The notes under the pieces are model-generated. The model was given only the letters and a program-made list of their open reading frames with translations. It did not search any database and was not told the DNA's origin. From Eunapius fragilis (lineage: Eukaryota; Porifera; Demospongiae; Spongillida; Spongillidae): DNA of 64,000 nt. The translations under genes were made by a program, and so were the position numbers. Of this stretch, positions 40,235 to 52,000 are shown in pieces; position 1 is the stretch's first letter; each line of letters begins with the position of its first letter. Location: positions 654,001-718,000 of the forward strand of contig OY811977.1 of NCBI GenBank assembly GCA_963681505.1. The letters are read 5' to 3'.

Positions 40235-40240
40235 TCCCAA
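40229..40240. other. orientation switch 4 (minus to plus), copy of switch 2
   Basis: Same join as at 22,730: GGTCCAAACG, AATTGCTCCCAA, then AATGCTCCTGCGGGAGCG. The offset of 17,499 bp equals that of the flanking sequence on both sides, so this junction was copied and did not arise a second time. Confidence 0.9.
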
Positions 40241-42394
40241 ATGCTCCTGCGGGAGCGATTAGGAGCAATTCGTTTGGACCAATTGCTCCCCATTGCTCCC
40301 GCGGGAGCAATTCGGAGCAATTAGTTTGGACCAATTGCTCCCAATTGCCCCCGCATTCGTTTGGACCAATTGCTCCCAATTGCTCCCGCGGGAGCGATTC
40401 GGAGCAATTCGTTTGGACCAATTGCTCCCAATTGCTCCCGAGAGAGCGATTCGGAGCAATTCGTTTGGACCAATTGATCCCAATTGCTCCCGCGGCAGCG
40501 ATTCGGAGCAATTCGTTTGGACCAATTGCTCCCAATAGCTGCCGCGGGAGCGATTGGGAGTAATTCGTTTGGACAAATTGCTATCAATTGCTCCCGCGGG
40601 AGCGATTGGGAGCAATTCGTTTGGACCAATTGCTCCCAATTGCTCCCGCGGGAGTGATTCGAAGCAATTCGTTTGGACCAATTGCTCCGAATTGCTCCCG
40701 CGGGAGCGATTGGGAGCAATTCGATTGGACCAATTGCTCCCAATTGCTCCCGCGGGAGCGATTCGGAGCAATTCGTTTAGACCAATTGCTCCCAATTGCT
40801 CCCGCGGGAGCGATTGGGAGCAATTCGTTTGGACCAATTGCTCCCAATTGCTCCCGCGGGAGCGATTGGGAGCAATTCGTATGGGCCAATTGCTCCCAAT
40901 TGCTCCCGCGGGAGCGATTGGGAGCAATTCGTTTGGACCAATTGCTCCCAATTGCTCCCGCGGGAGCATTAGGAGCAATTTGTTTGGACCAATTGCTCCC
41001 AATTGCTCCCGCGGGAGCGATTGGGAGCAATTCGTTTGAACCAATTGCTCCCGTGGGAGCGATTGGGAGCAATTCGTTTGGACCAATTGCTCCCAATTGC
41101 TCCCGCGGGAGCGATTGGGAGCAATTCGTATGGACCAAATGCTCCCAATTGCTTCCGCGCGAGCAATTCGGAGCAATTAGTTTGGACCAATTGCTCCCAA
41201 TTGCCCCCGCATTCGTTTGGACAAATTGCTGCCAATTGCTCCCGCGGGGGCGATTCGGAGCAATTCGCTTGGACCAACTGCTCCCAGATGCTCCCGCGGG
41301 AGCGATTCGGAGCAATTCGTTTGGACCAATTGCTCCCAATTGCTCCCGCGGGAGCGATTGGGAGCAATTCGTTTGGACCAATTGCTCCCAATTGCTCCCG
41401 CGGGAGTGATTGGGAGCAATTCATATGGACCAATTTCTCCCAATTGCTCCCGCGGGAGCGATTAGGAGCAATTCGTTTGGACCAATTGCTCCCAATTGCT
41501 CCCGCGGGAGCGATTGGGAGCAATTCGTTTGGACCAATTGCTCCCAAATGCTCCTGCGGGAGCGATTAGGAGCAATTCGTTTGGACCAATTGCTCCCAAT
41601 TGCTCCCGCGGGAGCAATTCGGAGCAATTAGTTTGGACCAATTGCTCCCAATTGCCCCCGCATTCGTTTGGACCAATTGCTCCCAATTGCTCCCGCGGGA
41701 GCGATTCGGCGCAATTGGTTTGGACCAATTGCTCCCATTTGCTCCCGCGGGAGCGATTGGGAGCAATTCGTTTGGACCAATTGCTCCCAATTGCTCCCGC
41801 GGGAGCGATTCTGAGCAATTCGTTTGGACCAATTGCTCCCAATTGCTCCCGCGGGAGCGATTCGGAGCAATTCGTTTGGACCAATTGCTCCCAATAGCTC
41901 CCGCGGGAGCGATTGGGAGCAATCCGTTTGGACCAATTGCTATCAATTGCTCCTGCGGGAGCGATTGGGAGCAATTCGTATGGACCAATTGCTCCCATTT
42001 GCTCCCGCGGGAGCGATTGGGAGCAATTCGTTTGCTCCGAATTGCTCCCGCGGGAGCGATTGGGAGCAATTCGTTTGCACCAATTGCTCCCAATTGCTCC
42101 CGCGGGAGCATTAGGAGGAATTTGTTTGGACCAATTGCTCCCAATTGCTCGATTCGGAGCAATTCGCTTGGACCAACTGCTCCCAAATGCTCCCGCAGGA
42201 GCGATTCGGAGCAATTCGTTTGGACCAATTGCTCCCAATTGCTCCCGCGGGAGCGATTGGGAGCAATTCGTTTGGACCAATTGCTCCCAATTGCTCCCGC
42301 GGGAGTGATTGGGAGCAATTCATATGGACCAATTTCTCCCATTTGCTCCCGCGGGAGCGATTAGGAGCAATTCGTTTGGACCAATTGCTCCCAA
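40235..42394 (+). repeat. 52-bp satellite array, plus-oriented block 3
   Basis: Short plus-oriented block of about 41 monomers between inverted blocks B and C. It matches 22,736 to about 24,900 at an offset of 17,499 bp. Most of it is repeated again at about 44.44-46.5 kb at offsets of 4,156 and then 4,104 bp. No gene is visible. Confidence 0.94.
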
Positions 42395-42397
42395 TTG
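42392..42397. other. orientation switch 5 (plus to minus), CAATTG microhomology
   Basis: Plus-type TTGGACCAATTGCTCC leads into CAATTG (42,392-42,397) and then minus-type GTCCTAACGAATTGCTCT. The six shared bases are self-complementary. No other junction in the window has this structure, and the left side is a plus monomer cut after its first X. Confidence 0.88.
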
Positions 42398-44442
42398 GTC
42401 CTAACGAATTGCTCTGAATCGCTCCCGCGGGAGCAATTGGGAGCAATTGGTCCAAACTAATTGCTCCGAATTGCTCCCGCGGGAGCAATTGGGATCAATT
42501 GGTCAAAACGAATTGATCCGAATCGCTCTCTCGGGAGCAATTGGGAGCAATTGGTCCAAACGAATTGCTCCCAATCGCTCCCGCGGGAGCAATTGGGAGC
42601 AATTGGTCCAAACGAATTGCTCCGAATCGCTCCCGCGGGAGCAATTGGGAGCAATTGGTCCATATGAATTGCTCCCATTCGCTCTCGCGGGAGCAATTGG
42701 GAGCAATTGGTCCAAACGAATTGCTCCCAATCGCTCCCGCGGGAGCAATTGGGAGCAATTGGTCCAAACGAATTGCTCCCAATCGCTCCCACGGGAGCAC
42801 TTGGTCCAAACGAATTGCTCCGAATCGCTCCCGCGGGAGCAATTGGGAGCAATTGGTCCATATGAATTGCTCCCATTCGCTCTCGCGGGAGCAATTGGGA
42901 GCAATTGGTCCAAACGAATTGCTCCCAATCGCTCCCACGGGAGCACTTGGTCCAAACGAATTGCTCCGAATCGCTCCCGCGGGAGCAATTGGGAGCAATT
43001 GGTCCATATGAATTGCTCCCATTCGCTCTCGCGGGAGCAATTGGGAGCAATTGGTCCAAACGAATTGCTCCCAATCGCTCCCGCGGGAGCAATTGGAGCA
43101 ATTGGTCCAAACGAATTGCTCCCAATTGCTCCCGCGGGACCAATTGGGAGGAATTGGTCCAAACGAATTGCTCCCAATCGCTCCCGCGGGAGCAATTGGG
43201 ATCAATTGGTCCAAACAAATTGATCCGAATCGCTCTCTCGGGAGCAATTGGGAGCAATTGGTCCAAACGAATTGCTCCGAATCGCTCCCACGGGAGCAAT
43301 TGGGAGCATATGGTCCAAACGAATTCCTCCAAATCGCTCCCGCGGGAGCAATTGGGAGCAATTGGCCCAAACGAATTGCTCGCAATCGGTCCCGCGGGAG
43401 CAAATGGGAGCAATTGGTCCAAACGAATTGCTTCGAATCGCTCCCGCGGGAGCAATTGGGAGCAATTGGTCTTAACGAATCGCTCCGAATCGCACCCGCG
43501 GGAGCAATTGGGAGCAATTGGTCCTAACGAATTGCTCTGAATCGCTCCCGCGGGAGCAATTGGGAGCAATTGGTCCAAACTAATTGCTCCGAATTGCTCC
43601 CGCGGGAGCAATTGGGATCAATTGGTCCAAACGAATTGATCCGAATCGCTCTCTCGGGAGCAATTGGGAGCAATTGGTCCAATCGAATTGCTCCCAATCG
43701 CTCCCGCGGGAGCAATTGGGAGCAATTGGTCCAAACGAATTGCTTCGAATCGTCCCGCGGGAGCAATTGGGAGGATTTGGTCCAAACGAATTGCTCCCAA
43801 TCGCTCCCGAAGGAGCAATTGGGAGCAAATGGTCCAAACGAATTGCTCCGAATCGCTCCCGCGGGAGCAATTGGGAGCAATTGGTCCAAACGAATTGCTC
43901 CCAAACGCTCCCGCAGGAGCAATTGGGAGCAAATGGTCCAAACGAATTGCTCCCAATCGCTCCCGCGGGAGCAATTGGGAGCAATTGGTCCAAACGAATT
44001 TCTCCCAATCGCTCCCACGGGAGCAATTGGTCCACACGAATTGCTCTAATCGCTCCCGCGGGAGCAATTGGGAGGAATTGGTCCATGCGAATTGCTCCGA
44101 ATCGACCCCGCGGGTGCAATTGGGAGCAATTTGTCCAAACGAATGCGGGGGCAATTGGGAGCAATTGGTCCAAACTAATTGCTCCGAATTGCTCCCGCGG
44201 GAGCAATTGGGATCAATTGGTCCAAACGAATTGCTCCGAATCGCTCTCTCGGGAGCAATTGGGAGCAATCGGTCCAAACAAATTGCTCCCAATCGCTCCC
44301 GCGGGAGCAATTGGGATCAATTGGTCCAAACGAATTGCTCCGAATCGCTCTCTCGGGAGCAATTGGGAGCAATCGGTCCAAACAAATTGCTCCCAATCGC
44401 TCCCGCGGGAGCAATTGGGAGCAATTGGTCCAAACGAATTGC
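42395..44442 (-). repeat. 52-bp satellite array, inverted block C
   Basis: Smallest minus-oriented block, about 39 monomers. Its left part corresponds to block B from about 37,634 (offset 4,763 bp) and its right part to block B from about 38,700 to 40,234 (offset 4,208 bp), so roughly 555 bp are missing relative to B. Its right junction is identical to those of A and B. Its left junction is private to this block. Confidence 0.93.
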
Positions 44443-44448
44443 TCCCAA
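44437..44448. other. orientation switch 6 (minus to plus), copy of switch 2
   Basis: Same join as at 22,730 and 40,229 (AATTGCTCCCAA followed by AATGCTCCTGCGGGAGCG). The offsets are 21,707 and 4,208 bp, matching those of the surrounding sequence. Confidence 0.9.
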
Positions 44449-47400
44449 ATGCTCCTGCGGGAGCGATTAGGAGCAATTCGTTTGGACCAATTGCTCCCCA
44501 TTGCTCCCGCGGGAGCAATTCGGAGCAATTAGTTTGGACCAATTGCTCCCAATTGCCCCCGCATTCGTTTGGACCAATTGCTCCCAATTGCTCCCGCGGG
44601 AGCGATTCGGAGCAATTCGTTTGGACCAATTGCTCCCAATTGCTCCCGCGGCAGCGATTCGGAGCAATTCGTTTGGACCAATTGCTCCCAATAGCTGCCG
44701 CGGGAGCGATTGGGAGTAATTCGTTTGGACAAATTGCTATCAATTGCTCCCGCGGGAGCGATTGGGAGCAATTCGTTTGGACCAATTGCTCCCAATTGCT
44801 CCCGCGGGAGTGATTCGAAGCAATTCGTTTGGACCAATTGCTCCGAATTGCTCCCGCGGGAGCGATTGGGAGCAATTCGATTGGACCAATAGCTCCCAAT
44901 TGCTCCCGCGGGAGCGATTCGGAGCAATTCGTTTAGACCAATTGCTCCCAATTGCTCCCGCGGGAGCGATTGGGAGCAATTCGTTTGGACCAATTGCTCC
45001 CAATTGCTCCCGCGGGAGCGATTGGGAGCAATTCGTATGGGCCAATTGCTCCCAATTGCTCCCGCGGGAGCGATTGGGAGCAATTCGTTTGGACCAATTG
45101 CTCCCAATTGCTCCCGCGGGAGCATTAGGAGCAATTTGTTTGGACCAATTGCTCCCAATTGCTCCCGCGGGAGCGATTGGGAGCAATTCGTTTGAACCAA
45201 TTGCTCCCGTGGGAGCGATTGGGAGCAATTCGTTTGGACCAATTGCTCCCAATTGCTCCCGCGGGAGCGATTGGGAGCAATTCGTATGGACCAAATGCTC
45301 CCAATTGCTTCCGCGCGAGCAATTCGGAGCAATTAGTTTGGACCAATTGCTCCCAATTGCCCCCGCATTCGTTTGGACAAATTGCTGCCAATTGCTCCCG
45401 CGGGGGCGATTCGGAGCAATTCGCTTGGACCAACTGCTCCCAGATGCTCCCGCGGGAGCGATTCGGAGCAATTCGTTTGGACCAATTGCTCCCAATTGCT
45501 CCCGCGGGAGCGATTGGGAGCAATTCGTTTGGACCAATTGCTCCCAATTGCTCCCGCGGGAGTGATTGGGAGCAATTCATATGGACCAATTTCTCCCAAT
45601 TGCTCCCGCGGGAGCGATTGGGAGCAATTCGTTTGGACCAATTGCTCCCAAATGCTCCTGCGGGAGCGATTAGGAGCAATTCGTTTGGACCAATTGCTCC
45701 CAATTGCTCCCGCGGGAGCAATTCGGAGCAATTAGTTTGGACCAATTGCTCCCAATTGCCCCCGCATTCGTTTGGACCAATTGCTCCCAATTGCTCCCGC
45801 GGGAGCGATTCGGAGCAATTGGTTTGGACCAATTGCTCCCATTTGCTCCCGCGGGAGCGATTGGGAGCAATTCGTTTGGACCAATTGCTCCCAATTGCTC
45901 CCGCGGGAGCGATTCTGAGCAATTCGTTTGGACCAATTGCTCCCAATTGCTCCCGCGGGAGCGATTCGGAGCAATTCGTTTGGACCAATTGCTCCCAATA
46001 GCTCCCGCGGGAGCGATTGGGAGCAATCCGTTTGGACCAATTGCTATCAATTGCTCCTGCGGGAGCGATTGGGAGCAATTCGTATGGACCAATTGCTCCC
46101 ATTTGCTCCCGCGGGAGCGATTGGGAGCAATTCGTTTGCTCCGAATTGCTCCCGCGGGAGCGATTGGGAGCAATTCGTTTGCACCAATTGATCCCAATTG
46201 CTCCCGCGGGAGCATTAGGAGGAATTTGTTTGGACCAATTGCTCCCAATTGCTCGATTCGGAGCAATTCGCTTGGACCAACTGCTCCCAAATGCTCCCGC
46301 AGGAGCGATTCGGAGCAATTCGTTTGGACCAATTGCTCCCAATTGCTCCCGCGGGAGCGATTGGGAGCAATTCGTTTGGACCAATTGCTCCCAATTGCTC
46401 CCGCGGGAGTGATTGGGAGCAATTCATATGGACCAATTTCTCCCATTTGCTCCCGCGGGAGCGATTAGGAGCAATTCGTTTGGACCAATTGCTCCCAATT
46501 GCTCCCGCGGGAGCGATTGGGAGCAATTCGTTTGGACCAATTGCTCCCAAATGCTCCTGCGGGAGCGATTAGGAGCAATTCGTTTGGACCAATTGCTCCC
46601 AATTGCTCCCGCGGGAGCAATTCGGAGCAATTAGTTTGGACCAATTGCTCCCAATTGCCCCCGCATTCGTTTGGACCAATTGCTCCCAATTGCTCCCGCG
46701 GGAGCGATTCGGAGCAATTCGTTTGGACCAATTGCTCCCATTTGCTCCCGCGGGAGCGATTGGGAGCAATTCGTTTGGACCAATTGCTCCCAATTGCTCC
46801 CGCCGGAGCGATTCGGTGCAATTCGTTTGGACCAATTGCTCCCAATTGCTCCCGCGGGAGCGATTCGGAGCAATTCGTTTGGACCAATTGCTCCCAATAG
46901 CTCCCGCGGGAGCGATTGGGAGCAATTCGTTTGGACCAATTGCTATCAATTGCTCCTGCGGGAGCGATTGGGAGCAATTCGTTTGGACCAATTGCTCCCA
47001 ATTGCTCCCGCGTGAGCGAATCGAAGCAATTCGTTTGGACCAATTGCTCCCAATTGCTCCCGCGGTAGCGATTGGGAGCAATTCGTTTGGACCAACTGCT
47101 CCCAATTGCTCCAGCGGGAGCGATTCGGAGCAATTCGTTTAGACCAATTGCTCCCAATTGCTCCCGCGGGAGCGATTGGGAGCAATTCGTTTAGACCAAT
47201 TGCTCCCAATTGCTCCCGCTGGAGCGATTGGGAGCAATTCGTATGGACCAATTGCTCCCATTTGCTCCCGCGGGAGCGATTGGGAGCAATTCGTTTGCTC
47301 CCAATTGCTCCCGCGGGAGCGATTGGGAGCAATTCGTTTGCACCAATTGCTCCCAATTGCTCCCGCGGGAGCATTAGGAGGAATTTGTTTGGACCAATTG

Positions 47401-49099
47401 CTCCCAATTGCTCGATTAGGAGCAATTCGCTTGGACCAATTGCACCCAATTGCTCCCGCGGGAGCAATTCGGAGCAATTAGTTTGGACCAATTGCTCCCA
47501 ATTGCTCCCGCGGGAACGATTCAGAGCAATTCGTTAGGACCAATTGCTCCCAATTGCTCCCGCGGGTGCGATTCGGAGCAATTAGTTTAGACCAATCGTT
47601 TGGGCCAATTGCTCCCAATTGCTCCTGCGGGAGCGTTTCGGAGGAATTCGTTTGGACCATATGCTCCCAATTGCTCCCGCGGGAGCGATTGGGAGCAATT
47701 CGTTTGGACCAATTGCTCCCAATTGCCCCCGCATTCGTTTGGACAAATTGCTCCCAATTGCTCCCGCGGGGGCGATTCGGAGCAATTCGCTTGGACCAAT
47801 TGCTCCCACGGGAGCGATTCGGAGCAATTCGTTTGGACCAATTGCTCCCAATTGCTCCCGCGGGAACGATTGGGTGCAATTCGTTTGGACCAATTGCTCC
47901 CAATTGCTCCCGCGGGAGGAGCAATTCGTTTGGACCAATTGCTCCCAATTGCTCCCGCGGGAGCGATTGGGAGCAATTCGTTTCGACCAATTGCTCCCAA
48001 TTGCTCCCGCGGGAGCGATTAGGAGCAATTCGTTTGGACCAATTGCTCCCAATTGCTCCCGCGGGAGCAATTCGGAGCAATTAGTTTGGACCAATTGCTC
48101 CCAATTGCCCCCGCATTCGTTTGGACCAATTGCTCCCAATTGCTCCCGCGGGAGCGATTCGGAGCAATTCGTTTGGACCAATTGCTCCCAATTGCTCCCT
48201 CGGGAGCAATTCGGAGGAATTAGTTTGGACCAATTGCTCCGAATTGCCCCCGCATTCGTTTGGACCAATCGCTCCCAATTGATCCCGCGGGAGCGATTGG
48301 GAGCAATTCGTTTGGACCAATTGCTCCCAATTGCTCCCGCGGGAGCGATTGGGAGCAATTCGTTTGGACCAATTGCTCCCAATTGCTCCCGCGGGAGCGA
48401 TTGGGAGCAATTCGTTTGGACCAATTGCTCCCAATTGCTCCCGCGGGAGCGATTGGGAGCAATTCGTTTGGACCAATTGCTCCCAATTGCTCCCGCGGGA
48501 GCGATTGGGAGCAATTCGTTTGGACCAATTGCGCCCAATTGCTCCCGCGGGAGCGATTAGGAGCAACTCGTTTGGACCAATTGCTCCCAATTGCTCCCGC
48601 GGGAGCAATTCGGAGCAATTAGTTTAGACCAATTGCTCCCAATTGTCCCCGCATTCGTTTGGACCAATTGCTCCCAATTGCTCCCGCGGGAGCGATTCGG
48701 AGCAATTCGTTTGGACCAATTGCTCCCAATTGCTCCCGCAGGAGCGATTGGGAGCAATTCGTTTGGACCAATTGCTCCCAATTTCTCCCGCGGGACGATT
48801 CGAAGCAATTCGTTTGGACCAATTGCTCCCAATTGCTCCCGCGAGAGCGATTCGGAGCAATTCGTTTGTACCAATTGATCCCAATTGCTCCCGCGGGAGC
48901 GATTGGGAGCAATTCGTTTGTACCAATTGCTCCCAATTGCTCCCGAGAGAGCGATTCGGAGCAATTCGTTTGGACCAATTGATCCCGCGGGAGCGATTCG
49001 GAGCAATTCGTTTGGACCAATTGCTCCCGTGGGAGCGATTGGGAGCAATTCGTTTCGACCAATTGCTCCCAATTGCTCCAGCGGGAGCGATTGGGAGCA

Positions 49100-52000
49100 T
49101 TTCGTATGGACCAATTGCTCCCAATTGCTCCCGCGGGAGCAATTCGGAGCAAATAGTTTGGACCAATTGCTCCCAATTGCCCCCGCATTCGTTTGGACCA
49201 ATGGCTATCAGTTGCTCCCGCGGGAGCGATTGGGAGCAATTCGTTTGGACTAATTGCTCCCAATTGAACCCGCGGGAGCGATTGGGAGCAATTCGTTTGG
49301 ACCAATTGCTCCCAATTGCTCCCGCGGGAGGGATTAGGAGCAATTCGCTTGGACCAATTGCACCCAATTGCTCCCGCGGGAGCAATTCGGAGCAATTCGT
49401 TTGGACCAATTGCTCCCAATAGCTGCCGCGGGAGCGATTGGGAGTGATTCGTTTGGACAAATTGCTATCAATTGCTCCCGCGGGAGCGATTGGGAGCAAT
49501 TCGTTTGGACCAATTGCTCCCAATTGCTCCCGCGGGAGCGATTCGAAGCAATTCGTTTGGACCAATTGCTACCAATTGCTCCCGCGGGAGCGATTGGGAG
49601 CAATTCGATTGGACCAATTGCTCCCAATTGCTCCCGCGGGAGCGATTCGGAGCAATTCGTTTAGACCAATTGCTCCCAATTGCTCCCGCGGGAGCGATTG
49701 GGAGCAATTCGTTTGGACCAATTGCTCCCAATTGCTCTCGCGGGAGCGATTGGGAGCAATTCGTATGGACCAATTGCTCCCAATTGCTCCCGCGGGAGCG
49801 ATTGGGAGCAATTCGTTTGGACCAATTGCTCCCAATTGCTCCCGCGGGAGCATTAGGAGCAATTTGTTTGGACCAATTGCTCGCAATTGCTCCCGCGGGA
49901 GCGATTGGGAGCAATTCGTTTGAACCAATTGCTCCCATGGGAGCGATTGGGAGCAATTCGTTTGGACCAAATGCTCCCAATTGCTCCCGCGGGAGCGATT
50001 GGGAGCAATTCGTATGGACCAATTGCTCCCAATTGCTCCCGCGGGAGCAATTCGGAGCAATTAGTTTGGACCAATTGCTCCCAATTGCCCCCGCATATTC
50101 GTTTGGACAAATTGCTCCCAATTGCACCCGCGGGGGCGATTCGGAGCAATTCGCATCGACCAATTGCTCCCAATTGCTCCCGCGGGAGCGATTCGGAGCA
50201 ATTCGTTTGGACCAATTGCTCCCGTGGGAGCGATTGGGAGCAATTCGTCTGGCCCAATTGCTCCCAATTGCTCCCGCGGGAGCGATTGGGAGCAATTCGT
50301 ATGGACCAATTGCTCCCAATTGCTCCCGCGGAAGCGATTGGGAGCAATTCGTTTGGACCAATTGCACCCAATTGCTCCCGCGGGACGATTCGAAGCAATT
50401 CGTTTGGACCAATTGCTCCCAATTGCTCCCGCAGGAGCGATTGGGAGCAATTCGTTTGGACCAATTGCTCCCAATTGCTCCCGAGAGAGCGATTCGGAGC
50501 AATTCGTTTGGACCAATTGATTTCAATTGCTCCCGCGGGAGCGATTCGGAGCAATTCGTTTGGACCAATTGCTCCCAATAGCTGCCGCGGGAGCGATTGG
50601 GAGTAATTCGTTTGGACAAATTGCTATCAATTGCTCCCGCGGGAGCGATTGGGAGCAATTCGTTTGGACCAATTGCTCCCAATTGCTCCCGCGGGAGTGA
50701 TTCGATGCAATTCGTTTGGACCAATTGCTCCCAATTGCTCCCGCGGGAGCGATTGGGAGCAATTCGATTGGACCAATTGCTCCCAAATGCTCCCGCGGGA
50801 GCGATTCGGAGCAATTCGTTTGGACCAATTGCTCCCAATTGCTCCCGCGGGAGCGATTGGGAGCAATTCGTTTGGACCAATTGCTCCCAATTGCTCCCGC
50901 GGGAGTGATTGGGAGCAATTCATATGGACCAATTGCTCCCAATTGCTCCCGCGGGAGCGATTAGGAGCAATTCGTTTGGACCAATTGCTCCCAATTGCTC
51001 CCGCGGGAGCAATTCGGAGCAATTAGTTTGGACCAATTGCTCCCAATTGCCCCCGCATTCGTTTGGACCAATTGCTCCCAATTGCTCCCGCGGGAGCGAT
51101 TCGGAGCAATTCGTTTGGACCAATTGCTCCCAATTGCTCCCTCGGGAGCAATTCGGAGGAATTAGTTTGGACCAATTGCTCCCAATTGCCCCCGCATTCG
51201 TTTGGACCAATCGCTCCCAATTGCTCCCGCGGGAGCGATTGGGAGCAATTCGTTTGGACCAATTGCTCCCAATTGCTCCTGCGGGAGCGATTGGGAGCAA
51301 TTCGTTTGGACCAATTGCTCCCAATTGCTCCCGCGGGAGTGATTCGATGCAATTCGTTTGGACCAATTGCTCCCAATTGCTCCCGCGGGAGCGATTGGGA
51401 GCAATTCGATTGGACCAATTGCTCCCAAATGCTCCCGCGGGAGCGATTCGGAGCAATTCGTTTGGACCAATTGCTCCCAATTGCTCCCGCGGGAGCGATT
51501 GGGAGCAATTCGTTTGGACCAATTGCTCCCAATTGCTCCCGCGGGAGTGATTGGGAGCAATTCATATGGACCAATTGCTCCCAATTGCTCCCGCGGGAGC
51601 GATTAGGAGCAATTCGTTTGGACCAATTGCTCCCAATTGCTCCCGCGGGAGCAATTCGGAGCAATTAGTTTGGACCAATTGCTCCCAATTGCCCCCGCAT
51701 TCGTTTGGACCAATTGCTCCCAATTGCTCCCGCGGGAGCGATTCGGAGTAATTCGTTTGGACCAATTGCTCCCAATTGCTCCCTCGGGAGCAATTCGGAG
51801 GAATTAGTTTGGACCAATTGCTCCCAATTGCCCCCGCATTCGTTTGGACCAATCGCTCCCAATTGCTCCCGCGGGAGCGATTGGGAGCAATTCGTTTGGA
51901 CCAATTGCTCCCAATTGCTCCCGCGGGAGCGATTGGGAGCAATTCGTTTGGACCAATTGCTCCCAATTGCTCCCGCGGGAGCGATTGGGAGCAATTCGTT

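Larger units (their letters stand above)
38200..46570. repeat. 4.1-4.2-kb tandem duplication that includes an orientation switch
   Basis: About 38.2-42.39 kb and 42.39-46.57 kb are copies. The offset is 4,208 bp near 38.7-40.2 kb, 4,156 bp near 40.6 kb and 4,104 bp near 41.6-42.3 kb. Each step is exactly one 52-bp monomer. The unit carries the minus-to-plus junction with it, giving switch 6. Confidence 0.82.
26700..48270. repeat. 17.2-kb super-repeat, copy 2, expanded to about 21.5 kb
   Basis: Second copy of the segment at 9,460-26,700, carrying inverted block B in place of A. It is longer because a stretch including the minus-to-plus junction was duplicated in tandem within it (about 38.2-42.4 kb and 42.4-46.5 kb). 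The end near 48,270 corresponds to about 26,670. It differs from copy 1 by scattered base changes and is therefore older than the 5,407-bp duplication. Confidence 0.78.

Noticed and set aside
16435-44442. Inverted blocks as a separate second 52-bp family
   Set aside because: They carry the exact reverse complement of the plus unit and of its marker variants, including the 35-bp deletion monomer, so they are the same family turned around.
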